Origin: Shewanella sp. VB17
GTDB taxonomy: Bacteria; Pseudomonadota; Gammaproteobacteria; Enterobacterales; Shewanellaceae
NCBI RefSeq assembly: GCF_013248905.1
Contig: NZ_JABRVS010000001.1
Span: 1,054,001 to 1,118,000 of the forward strand
Direction of reading: 5' to 3'
DNA: 64,000 nucleotides
Part shown: positions 37,235-46,441 of the stretch, piece after piece
Layout: each line of letters opens with the position of its first letter
Numbering within the stretch: position 1 is the first letter of the stretch
The notes under the pieces: generated by a model
The model's input: the letters and a program-made list of their open reading frames with translations, nothing else
What the model was told of the DNA's origin: nothing
Databases searched by the model: none
Program-made: the position numbers and the translations under genes

Positions 37235-38758
37235 ATGAATTCTGAGAGCATTAATCTAAAATTAAATTTACAGTTTTCTGCTGTAGTAACTGTATTTTTA
37301 TGCATTTTCAGTGTATTTAATTATTATACTGCGAAGAATAATTTACATAAAAATTTAGAAAGCCAAGCTAAGCATGCTTTATATCGGTTAGAGTTAAATT
37401 TGCCTGCAATTATTTGGGATTATAATACAGACTTATTGATAAGTAATGTAAATTCGGAATTGTCTGCTGATTTTGTTAGTGGGATTTTAGTGATTAGTGG
37501 TGAAGATCGTTTAGCTTTGCAAGTGAAAGAAGAAGGTGAACTCATAGCTGGTGATACTCTACCTGAAGATAGTGCTTTTACAAAATCAGCCAAATTGTTT
37601 TTTGATGATTCGGGCGAAGTTAAAACTGTTGGTGAAGTGACTTTATTTATCGATGATACAGTGGTGAGAAAAATCTTAAGTGAAATGCTGATTAGTCAAA
37701 TTATTCAGTTGATTTTATTGATTATTGTTATCTCATTAATGATGTATTTATTACTTGGTCGAAATGTTTGGAAACCCTTAAAAGGGATCACCCATGCTGT
37801 TTTTGATATTGCAGAAGGGGAAGGGGATTTAACACAGCGATTGGATGATAAAAAGAAAGATGAAATCAGTACTCTTGCCGCTGGGATAAATTTATTTATC
37901 AAAAAATTACAAGGCACTATAACCGAAGTCTCTCATACCTCAGAACAATTATTTGACTCTGCTACTCTCACTTCTGGTAATTGTGTAAAAAGTAATGAAA
38001 GTATCATAAGACAACAAAGTGAAATAGAACAAGTTGCCACGGCTGTTACGGAAATGTCTGCAGCAATAGATGAAGTAGCAAACAGTGCTTCAAATGCCTT
38101 AAATTCACTTAATAATGCTAAAGAACAAGCTGAAAAAGGTAAGAATATCGTAAGCAAAGCGGTGTTTACTATTGAAGATTTATCTAAATCTGTCGAAAAA
38201 GCCACCGATGTAATACTTTATTTGGCTGAAGAAAGCGAAAACATAGGATCTGTTCTTGATGTTATCCGTGCTATTGCATCACAAACGAACTTACTTGCAC
38301 TGAATGCTGCTATTGAAGCTGCTCGCGCTGGTGAACAAGGACGTGGTTTTGCTGTCGTCGCTGATGAAGTTAGGACGTTGGCACAGCGAACTCAAGATTC
38401 GACACAAGAGATCCAGAAAATGATAGAGCAATTACAAAATTCAACCCAAGAAGCTGTTTCAGTAATGACTTCTTGTAAAACTTTTGCTCATCAGGGGGTA
38501 AGTGAAGTAGATGACTCAGGATTAGTTTTCCAAGAGATAGTGACTGGGTTTGGTGAAATGACCAATCTAAATACTCATATAGCAACGGCGACTAAAGAAC
38601 AAAGTACCGTTGCTGCAGAAATCAATCAAAACGTTGTCAATCTCTCTGATGTCGCACATGAGGCTTCTGCACTTTCAGCTCAAATGTCGTCGGACAGTGA
38701 GAGTTCATCAAGCTTAGCGATGCAATTACGTAAACTAATGAATCAATTTAAAGTATAA
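37235..38758 (+). CDS. Methyl-accepting chemotaxis protein
   Basis: A 507-residue chemoreceptor. One helix at about 14-30, a small periplasmic sensor of about 115 residues, a second helix at about 148-170 (IIQLILLIIVISLMMYLLLG), HAMP with ITHAVFDIAEGEGDLTQRL, and the signalling domain with the invariant hairpin tip NAAIEAARAGEQGRGFAVVA. It would modulate CheA/CheW and so swimming. It is followed 123 bp downstream by a periplasmic solute-binding protein gene, which may supply the bound ligand. A 13-bp inverted repeat overlaps its last codons. Confidence 0.92.
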   Translation: MNSESINLKLNLQFSAVVTVFLCIFSVFNYYTAKNNLHKNLESQAKHALYRLELNLPAIIWDYNTDLLISNVNSELSADFVSGILVISGEDRLALQVKEEGELIAGDTLPEDSAFTKSAKLFFDDSGEVKTVGEVTLFIDDTVVRKILSEMLISQIIQLILLIIVISLMMYLLLGRNVWKPLKGITHAVFDIAEGEGDLTQRLDDKKKDEISTLAAGINLFIKKLQGTITEVSHTSEQLFDSATLTSGNCVKSNESIIRQQSEIEQVATAVTEMSAAIDEVANSASNALNSLNNAKEQAEKGKNIVSKAVFTIEDLSKSVEKATDVILYLAEESENIGSVLDVIRAIASQTNLLALNAAIEAARAGEQGRGFAVVADEVRTLAQRTQDSTQEIQKMIEQLQNSTQEAVSVMTSCKTFAHQGVSEVDDSGLVFQEIVTGFGEMTNLNTHIATATKEQSTVAAEINQNVVNLSDVAHEASALSAQMSSDSESSSSLAMQLRKLMNQFKV

Positions 38759-38783
38759 TTTTATACAATCATACTTTAAATTG
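38744..38783. terminator. Inverted repeat overlapping MCP 3' end
   Basis: CAATTTAAAGTAT (38744-38756) pairs perfectly with ATACTTTAAATTG (38771-38783). AT-rich and without a T-tail; it may separate the chemoreceptor transcript from the next gene or stabilise it. Confidence 0.4.
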
Positions 38784-38881
38784 AACAAATACGTATACAC
38801 ACTTCCTAGTTAATTTGGACATAGTGATAAATCTATCCTAACCTTTAAAAACTGAGCAAACCTAATTTTTGGAGTTAATTA

Positions 38882-39673
38882 ATGTCTAATCACATAAAAA
38901 TTATTATAAGCAAACGACTCTTTTTATGCTGTTTAATGTTAATTTCAATGTTTTTTTTAAATCCGTTATTTGCTAATGATTTAAGTAAAATTAAACTTAT
39001 CAGTGAAGTTTACCCTCCCTATAATTATGAAGACGCAGGTGCTAATAAAGGGATTGCGATTGATTTACTTGTTGCGGCTATGAAGCAGCAAGGTGTTGCT
39101 ATTTCTGCAGGTGATATTAAAATCCTACCTTGGGCCCGTGGTTATAAGACTGCACTAAAGGGTCCAAATATATGTTTGTTTGCTATGACTCGTACCGCTG
39201 AAAGAGAAGCTCTATTTAAGTGGGTAGGACCCATTTCAAAAACTAGAATTGTTATCTTATCAAAGAAATCAAGCGCGATAAAAATTGCCTCCCCCACAGA
39301 TTTAAATAATTACACCATTGGTGCTATTCGAGATGATGTTGGTGAACAGTTATTAAAAAAATTAGGCATATCATCATCGTCCATCAAACTGGGTTCTGAT
39401 GCCAATGCAATTGTTAAGAAAATAGAAGCTGATCGAGTACATTTATGGGCTTATGAAGAAAATGTAGGTCGATGGTTTATTAAAAATCAAGGAATAGACA
39501 ATGCTGACTATGAGGTTGTCCATGTTCTTAAAGAAGCTGAACTTTATTATGCATTTAGTAAAGATGTAAGCGATGAAACCATTAATGCATTACAGTCAGG
39601 GTTAGATAGTCTTAGTTCTAGCACTGGTGAAGCAACGACAGTTTATCAAGATATTGTGAATAAATATCTTTAA
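38882..39673 (+). CDS. Periplasmic solute-binding protein (SBP_bac_3 type)
   Basis: A 263-residue exported protein: hydrophobic leader about residues 10-32 ending in LFA before NDLSKIKLI. The binding domain has SEVYPPYNYEDAGANKGIAIDLL and WARGYKTALKGPNICLFAMTRTAERE, hallmarks of family 3 (amino-acid-type) binding proteins. No ABC permease or ATPase is nearby, so it is an orphan. Its position behind a chemoreceptor suggests that it presents a ligand to it, or that it belongs to the family of orphan binding proteins common in Shewanella. Ligand unknown. Confidence 0.87.
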   Translation: MSNHIKIIISKRLFLCCLMLISMFFLNPLFANDLSKIKLISEVYPPYNYEDAGANKGIAIDLLVAAMKQQGVAISAGDIKILPWARGYKTALKGPNICLFAMTRTAEREALFKWVGPISKTRIVILSKKSSAIKIASPTDLNNYTIGAIRDDVGEQLLKKLGISSSSIKLGSDANAIVKKIEADRVHLWAYEENVGRWFIKNQGIDNADYEVVHVLKEAELYYAFSKDVSDETINALQSGLDSLSSSTGEATTVYQDIVNKYL

Positions 39674-40282
39674 CGATTATCTTTAATGATTAACTTTAAT
39701 CATCCGCTAGTCACATGGATGTGGCGAATGTCTGTATTGCAGGAGCAAATACAACCCTTCTCTTCAGTGTTTTGAACTCCTGCGGAATGAACAATGACTT
39801 AATGTATTTGGTATAAACCCAACAGGTTTAAACAAACCTGTATCACCCCGGCTAAGGGGAAGATAATCCGAATTGAAAGTTCCAGCCATAAGGGCTGGAG
39901 GCGTTATCTCAAGAGGTGACTCAAGGGAAAAGGGAAATGTTGGTGTGAGGTGGCGGATGAATCCGTTAGTAAATTATGCGGTGCCCAATAAATGGTTTGA
40001 CGGATCAGTGCTAGTGAACTTTGAGCATATAAAACGGGATATGTGTTCAGCGCAAAGCTGAATTGAGCAGCACCTACGGTTCTGAGAGAGGGGTTAGGCG
40101 AAAATGCCTCACCTTACTTGATATCCTTTCGCTAACTATTTCCAATCCAAGTTAACGCTAGATCTCAGCAATAAACGACTCACCGTATAGACTAAAATTT
40201 ACTTATATTTTAGCTGTGACAGTATGAGTTGTGTATTAAGATGAGCTTAAAATAATAGCATCAATAAAGGTAAGTCTTAATT
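39674..40282. other. Intergenic region with intron-like remnant
   Basis: About 610 bases without a gene. After the binding-protein stop come a segment with GCAGGAGCAA related to 35.1 kb, a perfect hairpin ACAGGTTT/AAACCTGT (39822-39841), and the group II intron-like sequence described separately. A 62-codon open frame at 39873 lies within the remnant and is not coding. Confidence 0.5.
39846..40120 (+). mobile_element. Group II intron-like remnant (3' domains V/VI)
   Basis: The end of this stretch reads GAGC...CTACGGTTC then a stem AGGC-GAAAAT-GCCT and CCTTACTT, the pattern of domains V and VI at the 3' end of bacterial group II introns. Upstream, GAGGTGGCGGATGAATCC and other GAAA-rich segments resemble intron domain I. 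Domain V has lost most of its 5' strand (GAGC is followed almost at once by the 3' strand), and no reverse transcriptase is present, so it cannot splice. The left edge is uncertain. Recognition is by pattern only. Confidence 0.4.
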
Positions 40283-41389
40283 ATGGATATCTCACAGCTG
40301 GATACTCCGGCGTTAATCGTGGATCTCGATATTCTTGAGAGTAACATTGAGGAAATGCAAAAGAGAATTGACAAATTAGGGTTAATACTTCGCCCGCATA
40401 CTAAAGCGCATAAAATTCCCGCCATAGCACATATGCAGATAAGATCAGGTGCCCAAGGAATATGTACCTCTAAATTAGGTGAAGCAGAGGTAATGGCTAA
40501 GGGAGGGATCAAAGATATTTTGATCACGACCCCCATTGCTGGAAGCACAAAAATTCAACGACTAGTGAATTTGCATCTTAACTTTCCAGATTGCCAATTT
40601 ATTCAAGTTATTGACCATATGTATCACGTCACTGAGATAGCTAAAGTTGCTATAGAAGCTGGTGTAAGTATTCAGTTAATGATTGAAGTTGAAAGTGGTC
40701 AACAGCGCTGCGGTGTTGAAGTTGGGAATGAGCTTGTTGAATTAATAGAGCATATTAATCAACACGAAGGCGTTACTTATGCAGGTATTCAAGCTTATAG
40801 CGGTCATTTACAGCATGTGAAAGGTTATGAAAATAGACACGTTCAGGCGAGAGCAGCTGTTGTAGGATTGTTTAATTTTATCGAGTCGACTTTAAAGCCT
40901 AAAGGTCTTGAGCCTGAGATTATTAGCGGTGGTGGTACAGGGACTTTTTCGGCATATCAAGGGTTGAATTACAGTGAAATGCAGGCCGGTTCTTATCTAT
41001 TTATGGATGCGGCTTATTGTGCGATTGGTGACGAATTTAATCCTATGCAAAATAAACAATTTAAAACAGCATTAAAAGTGGTGAGTACCATTATCAGTAA
41101 GCCTAAAAGTAACCGAGTTGTGAGTGATGCTGGTATGAAGTGTCTTTCAATTGATTTGGGCATGCCAGTGGTTGATGGCGATAGCAGTATCCGTTATCAA
41201 ACCGGAGGAGATGAACATGGTATTTTACATTTGAGTGAAGACAGCAGGAGGCTAGAGATTGGTCAGCAGATTGTTTTTATCCCTAGTCACTGTGACACAA
41301 CGCTAAACAATTTCGATATACTTTATGCTGTACGCGATGGCAAAGTACTTGAAAGATGGTCTATTGAAGGGCGCGGTCGATCTGATTGA
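40283..41389 (+). CDS. D-threonine aldolase / DSD1-family PLP enzyme
   Basis: A 368-residue fold-type III (alanine racemase-like) PLP enzyme. The lysine that binds PLP is in RPHTKAHK (Lys41), and the family blocks IEVESGQQRCGVEVG, AYSGHLQH and GGGTGTF follow. Near the C terminus, PSHCDTT supplies His336 and Asp338, the metal-ligand spacing of D-threonine aldolase rather than the His-x-Cys of D-serine dehydratase. It probably cleaves a D-beta-hydroxy amino acid to glycine (or a related product) and an aldehyde. AAGG precedes the ATG. It is convergent with a sensor kinase 19 bp away. Confidence 0.87.
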   Translation: MDISQLDTPALIVDLDILESNIEEMQKRIDKLGLILRPHTKAHKIPAIAHMQIRSGAQGICTSKLGEAEVMAKGGIKDILITTPIAGSTKIQRLVNLHLNFPDCQFIQVIDHMYHVTEIAKVAIEAGVSIQLMIEVESGQQRCGVEVGNELVELIEHINQHEGVTYAGIQAYSGHLQHVKGYENRHVQARAAVVGLFNFIESTLKPKGLEPEIISGGGTGTFSAYQGLNYSEMQAGSYLFMDAAYCAIGDEFNPMQNKQFKTALKVVSTIISKPKSNRVVSDAGMKCLSIDLGMPVVDGDSSIRYQTGGDEHGILHLSEDSRRLEIGQQIVFIPSHCDTTLNNFDILYAVRDGKVLERWSIEGRGRSD

Positions 41390-41408
41390 TAAATTGGTTT
41401 TTTATTTA

Positions 41409-43037
41409 CTAAATGATGGGATCAAAATCCTCATTTTCTGGAGGTTCGACAGGGAAGTCAATATGGAAACAGGTACCATCTAGATCCGATTCTTGAATTA
41501 ATTTAATGCTGCCTTTTAATAAGGTTGCAGCATTAAAAGCACCTGATAAGCCTAAGCCCACCCCCCCCTTGTTACGTGATGTTGTGTAGAAGGGTTCAAA
41601 GATCCGAGTTGAGTCATCTTGTGAAATCCCAGAGCCATTATCACGTATCAAAATATTAAGTTGCTTACCGTCGAGAAACGCTTGAATGTGTATCACTGGT
41701 TTTTCAACGTGCTTAAATGCATGAGAATAAGCGTTAGATAATACATTGGTGATGATCTGTTTCAGCAAATTATGATTTGTACTAATTGTCAAAGTGTCCT
41801 CTAGTTCAAGTTGCATATCGACTGTGATGTCGGTAAATAGGGCTTTGACTGATTCATGGTTATCAATAAAGTCTTGCTTAAGATTAAAACTACGTTTCTC
41901 TTCTTGAGTTTGTTGCGCTGCCACAGTTTTAAATTTTTGTATCAAAGTGCTTGCACGAGTGATGTTATTGACGATGAGCTCGCAATTCATTTTGTACTCT
42001 TCTAAAATCGTGTCGATTGCTTCTAGGGTGGCATCTTCACTGTGTATAACGGTTACCAGTTCATCAATATGGTGAAGCTGTGAGCTGGCTGCAGTTAAGC
42101 ATATTCCGATAGGTGTATTGATTTCATGTGCGACTCCAGATACCAAACCACCGAGTGCTGCCATTTTTTCTTGCTCAACGAGGACTTCCTGAGCACGCTT
42201 TAATACGATTAGCGATTGTTCTAGCTCTCGAGTTTGCTCTTTTACTTGTCTAGATAGATCTTCTTTATAACTGGTTTCTATTGCTAATAGCCTTTCCCTG
42301 TCAGTTAGCGCATCAACTAGTTCCTGCTTAGATCGCTTTATATCTGAAAATGAAGCTCTTAATTGTTCTTGCATGGTATTGATGGCTAGAGAGACTTGAT
42401 CAAATTCGTCATTTTTATTTTTATTACTATTCTGCTCGAAAGTGAGAGGAACAAAAGGAGAATCAAGATCGATTTTTTGGCAATATTGGCTTATTCGATG
42501 TAAGTGCCGTGTGACCATGTACCAGACTAAGAAGAGGATAAAGCCAGCGACAATAGACGTCTTTATGGCATTTGAAAGTAATATGATTATCGCACGATCT
42601 AGCAACTTGTTGTACACGGCTTTAAGATCTGCTTGTAGGAGTAATGTACCAACGGGAATGCGATCTGTGCCTGCACGATAAGAGAGTTCAAAGGATTTTT
42701 CGATGGTATTTTTAGGTGATAGTTCACCAGCGGTCCATTCTTGACCGCTATCATCGTTAATTGATATATAACTGACGTCGGGTAGCTGAATAAGCCCATG
42801 GAGTTGAATGTTGATCAGGCGCTCATCTATGACCCAGATACTGGCTGCCAGTACATCGAGGTTTACTTTTTCTATATTTGTAAACTGCCTGTCGATCCTG
42901 TCGACATCGCCTTTATAATCCCTAATGAGTTGAAAGCCGGTTGTTAATAATGTGATTAACGAGCTAAAAATAACAATTGATAGCGTTAGCTTAAAACCCA
43001 TAGGGCTATGAATTAATTGGCCTGTAAATGACTTCAT
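41409..43037 (-). CDS. Membrane sensor histidine kinase (orphan)
   Basis: A 542-residue kinase with a helix at about 16-38, a periplasmic sensor of about 125 residues, a second helix (about 165-183) and a coiled-coil linker. The phospho-His is in SGVAHEINTPIG, the HPK4-like form shared with DctB-type kinases. The ATPase domain has NVLSNAYSHAFKH (N box), DNGSGIS and GVGLGLSGAF. No response regulator gene is adjacent, so its partner is elsewhere. The AHEINTP form and the two-helix sensor suggest a small-molecule receptor, but the ligand is unknown. Confidence 0.88.
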   Translation of the reverse strand: MKSFTGQLIHSPMGFKLTLSIVIFSSLITLLTTGFQLIRDYKGDVDRIDRQFTNIEKVNLDVLAASIWVIDERLINIQLHGLIQLPDVSYISINDDSGQEWTAGELSPKNTIEKSFELSYRAGTDRIPVGTLLLQADLKAVYNKLLDRAIIILLSNAIKTSIVAGFILFLVWYMVTRHLHRISQYCQKIDLDSPFVPLTFEQNSNKNKNDEFDQVSLAINTMQEQLRASFSDIKRSKQELVDALTDRERLLAIETSYKEDLSRQVKEQTRELEQSLIVLKRAQEVLVEQEKMAALGGLVSGVAHEINTPIGICLTAASSQLHHIDELVTVIHSEDATLEAIDTILEEYKMNCELIVNNITRASTLIQKFKTVAAQQTQEEKRSFNLKQDFIDNHESVKALFTDITVDMQLELEDTLTISTNHNLLKQIITNVLSNAYSHAFKHVEKPVIHIQAFLDGKQLNILIRDNGSGISQDDSTRIFEPFYTTSRNKGGVGLGLSGAFNAATLLKGSIKLIQESDLDGTCFHIDFPVEPPENEDFDPII

Positions 43038-43272
43038 GAATCCTTTTCTTGTGTTACGAAAGAGCGCTCTTAGCTCAATCCATCATGTTTACGTAAATTG
43101 CGCTTGGTTTTGTTGTTATAAGCATAGACGGATAATTAGGTTCGTGTGTCTGTTAATTAATTATAAACAAAGATAAAAGCAGTTACGCGACTTATTCTGT
43201 ATTGATGAGTGCTTGTGGCATTAATATTGCTTAGTGTTAGTCCTGTTCATTTTATTGACATTAGGCCTGAAT

Positions 43273-43884
43273 ATGAAGAAGATAAAGTTGAATTTTGTTA
43301 AAAAAACAAGCTCTAAAAAATTGGTTTTTAATGTTATGTTATGGTTAGTCATCGTCGCTGGCATGCTTCTTTTTATACCTAAATCTCTACTGCAAGTTGT
43401 CAGTTTAGAGATTCTAGTGACAGAATACTTACACTTTATTAGTTTAGGGTTTATTGTCGGCATTACGTATTTTATGACTCAAGTTTTGGATTATTTTCTC
43501 AATGAAGCAATAGCTCACTTGAAATATAAGCGTATTGTTAAGGGAATAGAGGAAAAGGTTAGATTATTAGATCCTACTGAGCGAGCACTATTAAGGGAGT
43601 TCTTTCTCCAGGGTGAAACAATCTTAACTTTGCCTGAGGAGGAAATTGCAGTGAAAAGCCTATTAGTAACGAATATTATTGAGAGCATAGGTAATCAGAA
43701 GCATTATGCTATTCAAGGGTCCACTGCTGACTATAAAATTTCGATGAGAGCTAGAATTTACTTAAACCGTCAAGTGTTAAGGCTACCCTCTGGTGAGCCG
43801 AGTATGGAAGAAATGCAACAGCTTATTAAGGCTAGGCCGAACTTTGCCAATAATGTTGTCGGCTCACGTAAGCATGCGGCTTAA
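43273..43884 (+). CDS. SieB-like (superinfection exclusion B) membrane protein
   Basis: A 203-residue protein with two N-terminal helices (about 17-35 and 47-68) and a cytoplasmic domain. The segment LLDPTERALLREFFLQGETI with the later LPEEE matches my memory of the SieB domain (PF14163), first named from phage P22/lambda superinfection exclusion. The family occurs widely in chromosomes without phage, so an antiviral role here is not shown. No other phage gene is nearby. The internal ATG was chosen; an upstream GTG at 43234 would extend it by 13 residues of membrane-like sequence. Confidence 0.65.
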   Translation: MKKIKLNFVKKTSSKKLVFNVMLWLVIVAGMLLFIPKSLLQVVSLEILVTEYLHFISLGFIVGITYFMTQVLDYFLNEAIAHLKYKRIVKGIEEKVRLLDPTERALLREFFLQGETILTLPEEEIAVKSLLVTNIIESIGNQKHYAIQGSTADYKISMRARIYLNRQVLRLPSGEPSMEEMQQLIKARPNFANNVVGSRKHAA

Positions 43885-44226
43885 GAGCGAGTATTTATAG
43901 CTCCCCTCTTTTTGATATGTCGAATTTAGTATGTCGAAATGGATTAACTATATGGGTCATAACACATAAGGTTTAGCAACATAAAGAGTGGAAAGGTGCG
44001 ATAGGCTATATCTAAACTTACTTAGTTCTCCTTATAATTATTGTTTGTATTTGACTACATATTCTTCGCCTAAGTATGTATTATCGTCGAACAACACATT
44101 TTAAGAGTGAAAAATGACCACTTGGTAAGTTGTCGCTTTTAAAGGCTTGCCATTACCAAGATCAAAGGTATAATCCCCGTCACTTACTGAGATCAGATAA
44201 GATTTTTAGTAATGCTATTTAATGAT
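43885..44226. other. Intergenic region with tRNA promoter
   Basis: About 340 bases between the SieB-like gene and tRNA-Leu. Beyond the tRNA promoter at 44147-44174 I see nothing supported. Confidence 0.55.
44147..44174 (+). promoter_or_regulatory. Sigma-70 promoter of tRNA-Leu
   Basis: TTGCCA (44147-44152) and TATAAT (44169-44174) are separated by 16 bases, followed by a CCCCG discriminator. This is typical of a strong, stringently controlled stable-RNA promoter; the tRNA starts about 50 bases further. Confidence 0.7.
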
Positions 44227-44311
44227 GCCGGTGTGGTGGAATTGGTAGACACGACGGATTCAAAATCCGTTGTCGAAAGACGTGTCGGTTCAAGTCCGAC
44301 CTCCGGTACCA
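44227..44311 (+). tRNA. tRNA-Leu (anticodon CAA)
   Basis: An 85-base class II tRNA with a long variable arm. The anticodon stem ACGGA/TCCGT encloses the loop TTCAAAA, giving anticodon CAA for UUG. The T arm is GTCGG-TTCAAGT-CCGAC, and the CCA end is encoded. The acceptor arms GCCGGTG and CTCCGGT appear to leave a T-T mismatch at the sixth pair and a G-T at the first; this deserves checking. Confidence 0.95.
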
Positions 44312-44318
44312 AACTTTA

Positions 44319-44344
44319 AAACCTTGCTTACGCAAGGTTTTTTT
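44319..44344 (+). terminator. Rho-independent terminator of tRNA-Leu
   Basis: AAACCTTGC (44319-44327) pairs with GCAAGGTTT (44332-44340) around TTAC; a seven-T run follows from 44338. Confidence 0.9.
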
Positions 44345-44470
44345 GTATCTGGCGTATGATAAACCTCTTTATATAAGTGTTATTTGCTGCTCTTCAAGTA
44401 ACAGAATCACCTATTTGTCGGATAACAAGTCCCACGTCTCTTCTGGGCTGGATTCATCATTTGAAGGCGA

Positions 44471-44502
44471 AAAAAAGCTACCAGTATACAAATGGTAGCT
44501 TT
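44471..44502 (-). terminator. Terminator of malic enzyme gene
   Basis: AAAGCTACCA (44474-44483) pairs with TGGTAGCTTT (44493-44502). Read on the minus strand it is followed by a run of T, 62 bases after the malic enzyme stop codon. Confidence 0.8.
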
Positions 44503-44563
44503 CAATATAACAATGGGCCGGAATCTAAACTCTGATCCCTGAACCCTAATTGTTACTTAAGAG

Positions 44564-46252
44564 TTAGAAGGATGTTCTTTTGTAACGTCGATATTCAGCG
44601 GTCCAGAAGTTGTTGTCGATTGATTTTTTAAGCTGTTCATCGGTACAAGGTAATGCGTGTCCTTGTTCTACAGCAACTTTCGCGACGGCGAAGGCGATGT
44701 GTTTACTCACCCTATGTATGTCCTCTAACGGTGGCAATAGTGGGCCTTCATCATTAACGGCTAAAGGTGAACATTCGGCTAATGCGCGACTTGACGCCAT
44801 TAGCATTTCATCACTGACACGTTTAGCGCCAGCTGCAAGTACACCAAGGCCGATACCGGGGAAAATGTAACTGTTATTACATTGGGCTATTTCGTATACT
44901 TCTCCTTCAATAACAACAGGTTCAAATGGGCTTCCTGTTGCAACCAAGGCTTTGCCCCCAGTCCAATGAAGAATATCTTTTGGTGTTGCTTCAACACGGC
45001 TTGTTGGGTTTGAAAGTGGGAAGACAATTGGTCTAGGGCAATGTTGATGCATTGCTTTAATAATCTCTTCACTAAATAGTCCTGGTGCACCAGACACACC
45101 AATAAGCACTGTTGGTTTTGCGTTGTGCATGACATCAAGCAGTGAAATGTTATCACTGAAATTTTCCCAACTTTTCACATGATCGCATTGTTGTGCTAGC
45201 TTTTGCTGAAAAGGCAGTAAGTTAGGCATGTTACTTTGGAGCATTCCCCAGCGGTCAACCATAAAGACTTGTTGACGAGCTTGCTTCTCGGGTAGTCCTT
45301 CGTTAATCATTTGGGCGACGATGGCTTCAGCGATGCCACAACCAGCAGAGCCAGAGCCTAGAAATGCGATGCGTTGGTCGCTTAAACGCGTCTTAGCAGC
45401 TTGACATGCTGCAAGCAAGGAGCCAACAGTGACCGCCGCAGTACCTTGAATATCATCGTTAAAGCAGCAGTATTGATCCTTGTAGCGATCAAGTAATGGC
45501 ATGGCATTTTTTTGTGCAAAATCTTCAAATTGGATCAAAGCATTGGGCCAGCGTCTGCTAACAGCTTGCATGAAAGCTTCGACAAATTCTGTGTACTCTT
45601 CTCCGCCGATACGCTGATGGCGCCAGCCCATATACATAGGATCTTCGAGTAGATGTGGATTATCAGTACCCACATCTAATGTGATTGGTAGCGTGTATGC
45701 AGGGCTGATCCCGCCACAACTTGTATAAAGAGAGAGTTTGCCTATTGGGATCCCCATGCCGCCAATACCTTGATCACCAAGTCCTAATATGCGCTCTCCA
45801 TCGGTGACGACAATAATTTTGACCTTTTGACGAGTCGAGTTATTAAGGATATCGTCAATTCTGTCTTTATGCGGGTAAGAAATAAAGAGTCCGCGGTTGC
45901 GACGGTAATTTTTAGAAAAACGTTCACAGGCTAAACCTACCGTAGGTGTGTAGATGATGGGCATCATTTCGGTAATGTGATTTTGGACTAATCGGTAATA
46001 TAGTGTTTCGTTAGTATCTTGAATATTTCTTAGGTAGATATGCCGGTCGAGATCATTGGTAAAATTAGTGTACTGGTCATAGGCACGAGATGCTTGTTCT
46101 TCGATGGTTTCAATCACATGCGGAAGCAGGCCTTCGAGATTGAAAAATACACGCTCTTCATCGGTAAATGCGCTACCTTTGTTAATTAACGGGGCTTCAA
46201 GAATAGCGGGGCCAGCGAATGGAAGGTAGAGCGGGCGTTTATGATCGTCCAT
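44564..46252 (-). CDS. maeA: NAD-dependent malic enzyme
   Basis: Oxidatively decarboxylates L-malate to pyruvate and CO2 with NAD. The 562-residue length and blocks match E. coli SfcA/MaeA: RNRGLFISYPHKD, VVTDGERILGLGDQGIGGMG (malate and metal site), LIQFEDFAQKNAM, CCFNDDIQGTAAVTVGSLLA and the nucleotide site IAFLGSGSAGCGIAEAI. The N-terminal FNLEGLLPHVIETIEEQ region is conserved. The nucleotide-binding loop is consistent with NAD preference. It lies alone with a terminator behind it, and supplies pyruvate when cells grow on C4 acids. Confidence 0.96.
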   Translation of the reverse strand: MDDHKRPLYLPFAGPAILEAPLINKGSAFTDEERVFFNLEGLLPHVIETIEEQASRAYDQYTNFTNDLDRHIYLRNIQDTNETLYYRLVQNHITEMMPIIYTPTVGLACERFSKNYRRNRGLFISYPHKDRIDDILNNSTRQKVKIIVVTDGERILGLGDQGIGGMGIPIGKLSLYTSCGGISPAYTLPITLDVGTDNPHLLEDPMYMGWRHQRIGGEEYTEFVEAFMQAVSRRWPNALIQFEDFAQKNAMPLLDRYKDQYCCFNDDIQGTAAVTVGSLLAACQAAKTRLSDQRIAFLGSGSAGCGIAEAIVAQMINEGLPEKQARQQVFMVDRWGMLQSNMPNLLPFQQKLAQQCDHVKSWENFSDNISLLDVMHNAKPTVLIGVSGAPGLFSEEIIKAMHQHCPRPIVFPLSNPTSRVEATPKDILHWTGGKALVATGSPFEPVVIEGEVYEIAQCNNSYIFPGIGLGVLAAGAKRVSDEMLMASSRALAECSPLAVNDEGPLLPPLEDIHRVSKHIAFAVAKVAVEQGHALPCTDEQLKKSIDNNFWTAEYRRYKRTSF

Positions 46253-46394
46253 TGGTAACCTTTATGATAAGTGAGTTATTTAGGATGCTGTTGGTATTTT
46301 TAAAGACTAACACAAAGTGTGATTTTTGTTGTCTTTCAAGTGCTATTTATTCAGCTTTTCTTCGATTGTTTTTCATGCTGAGATTCTTAGGGAT

Positions 46395-46422
46395 AAAAAA
46401 ACACAGACTAAGCTGTGTTTTT
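46395..46422 (-). terminator. Terminator of yehS (usable in both directions)
   Basis: AAAAACACAG (46397-46406) pairs with CTGTGTTTTT (46413-46422), with A- and T-runs on both sides. It lies 20 bases past the yehS stop codon on the minus strand. Confidence 0.85.
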
Positions 46423-46441
46423 ATTCGTTCGGTAAAATGGT

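Noticed and set aside
39873..40061. Open frame of 62 codons
   Set aside because: Lies within the group II intron-like remnant; composition is that of structured RNA, not protein.
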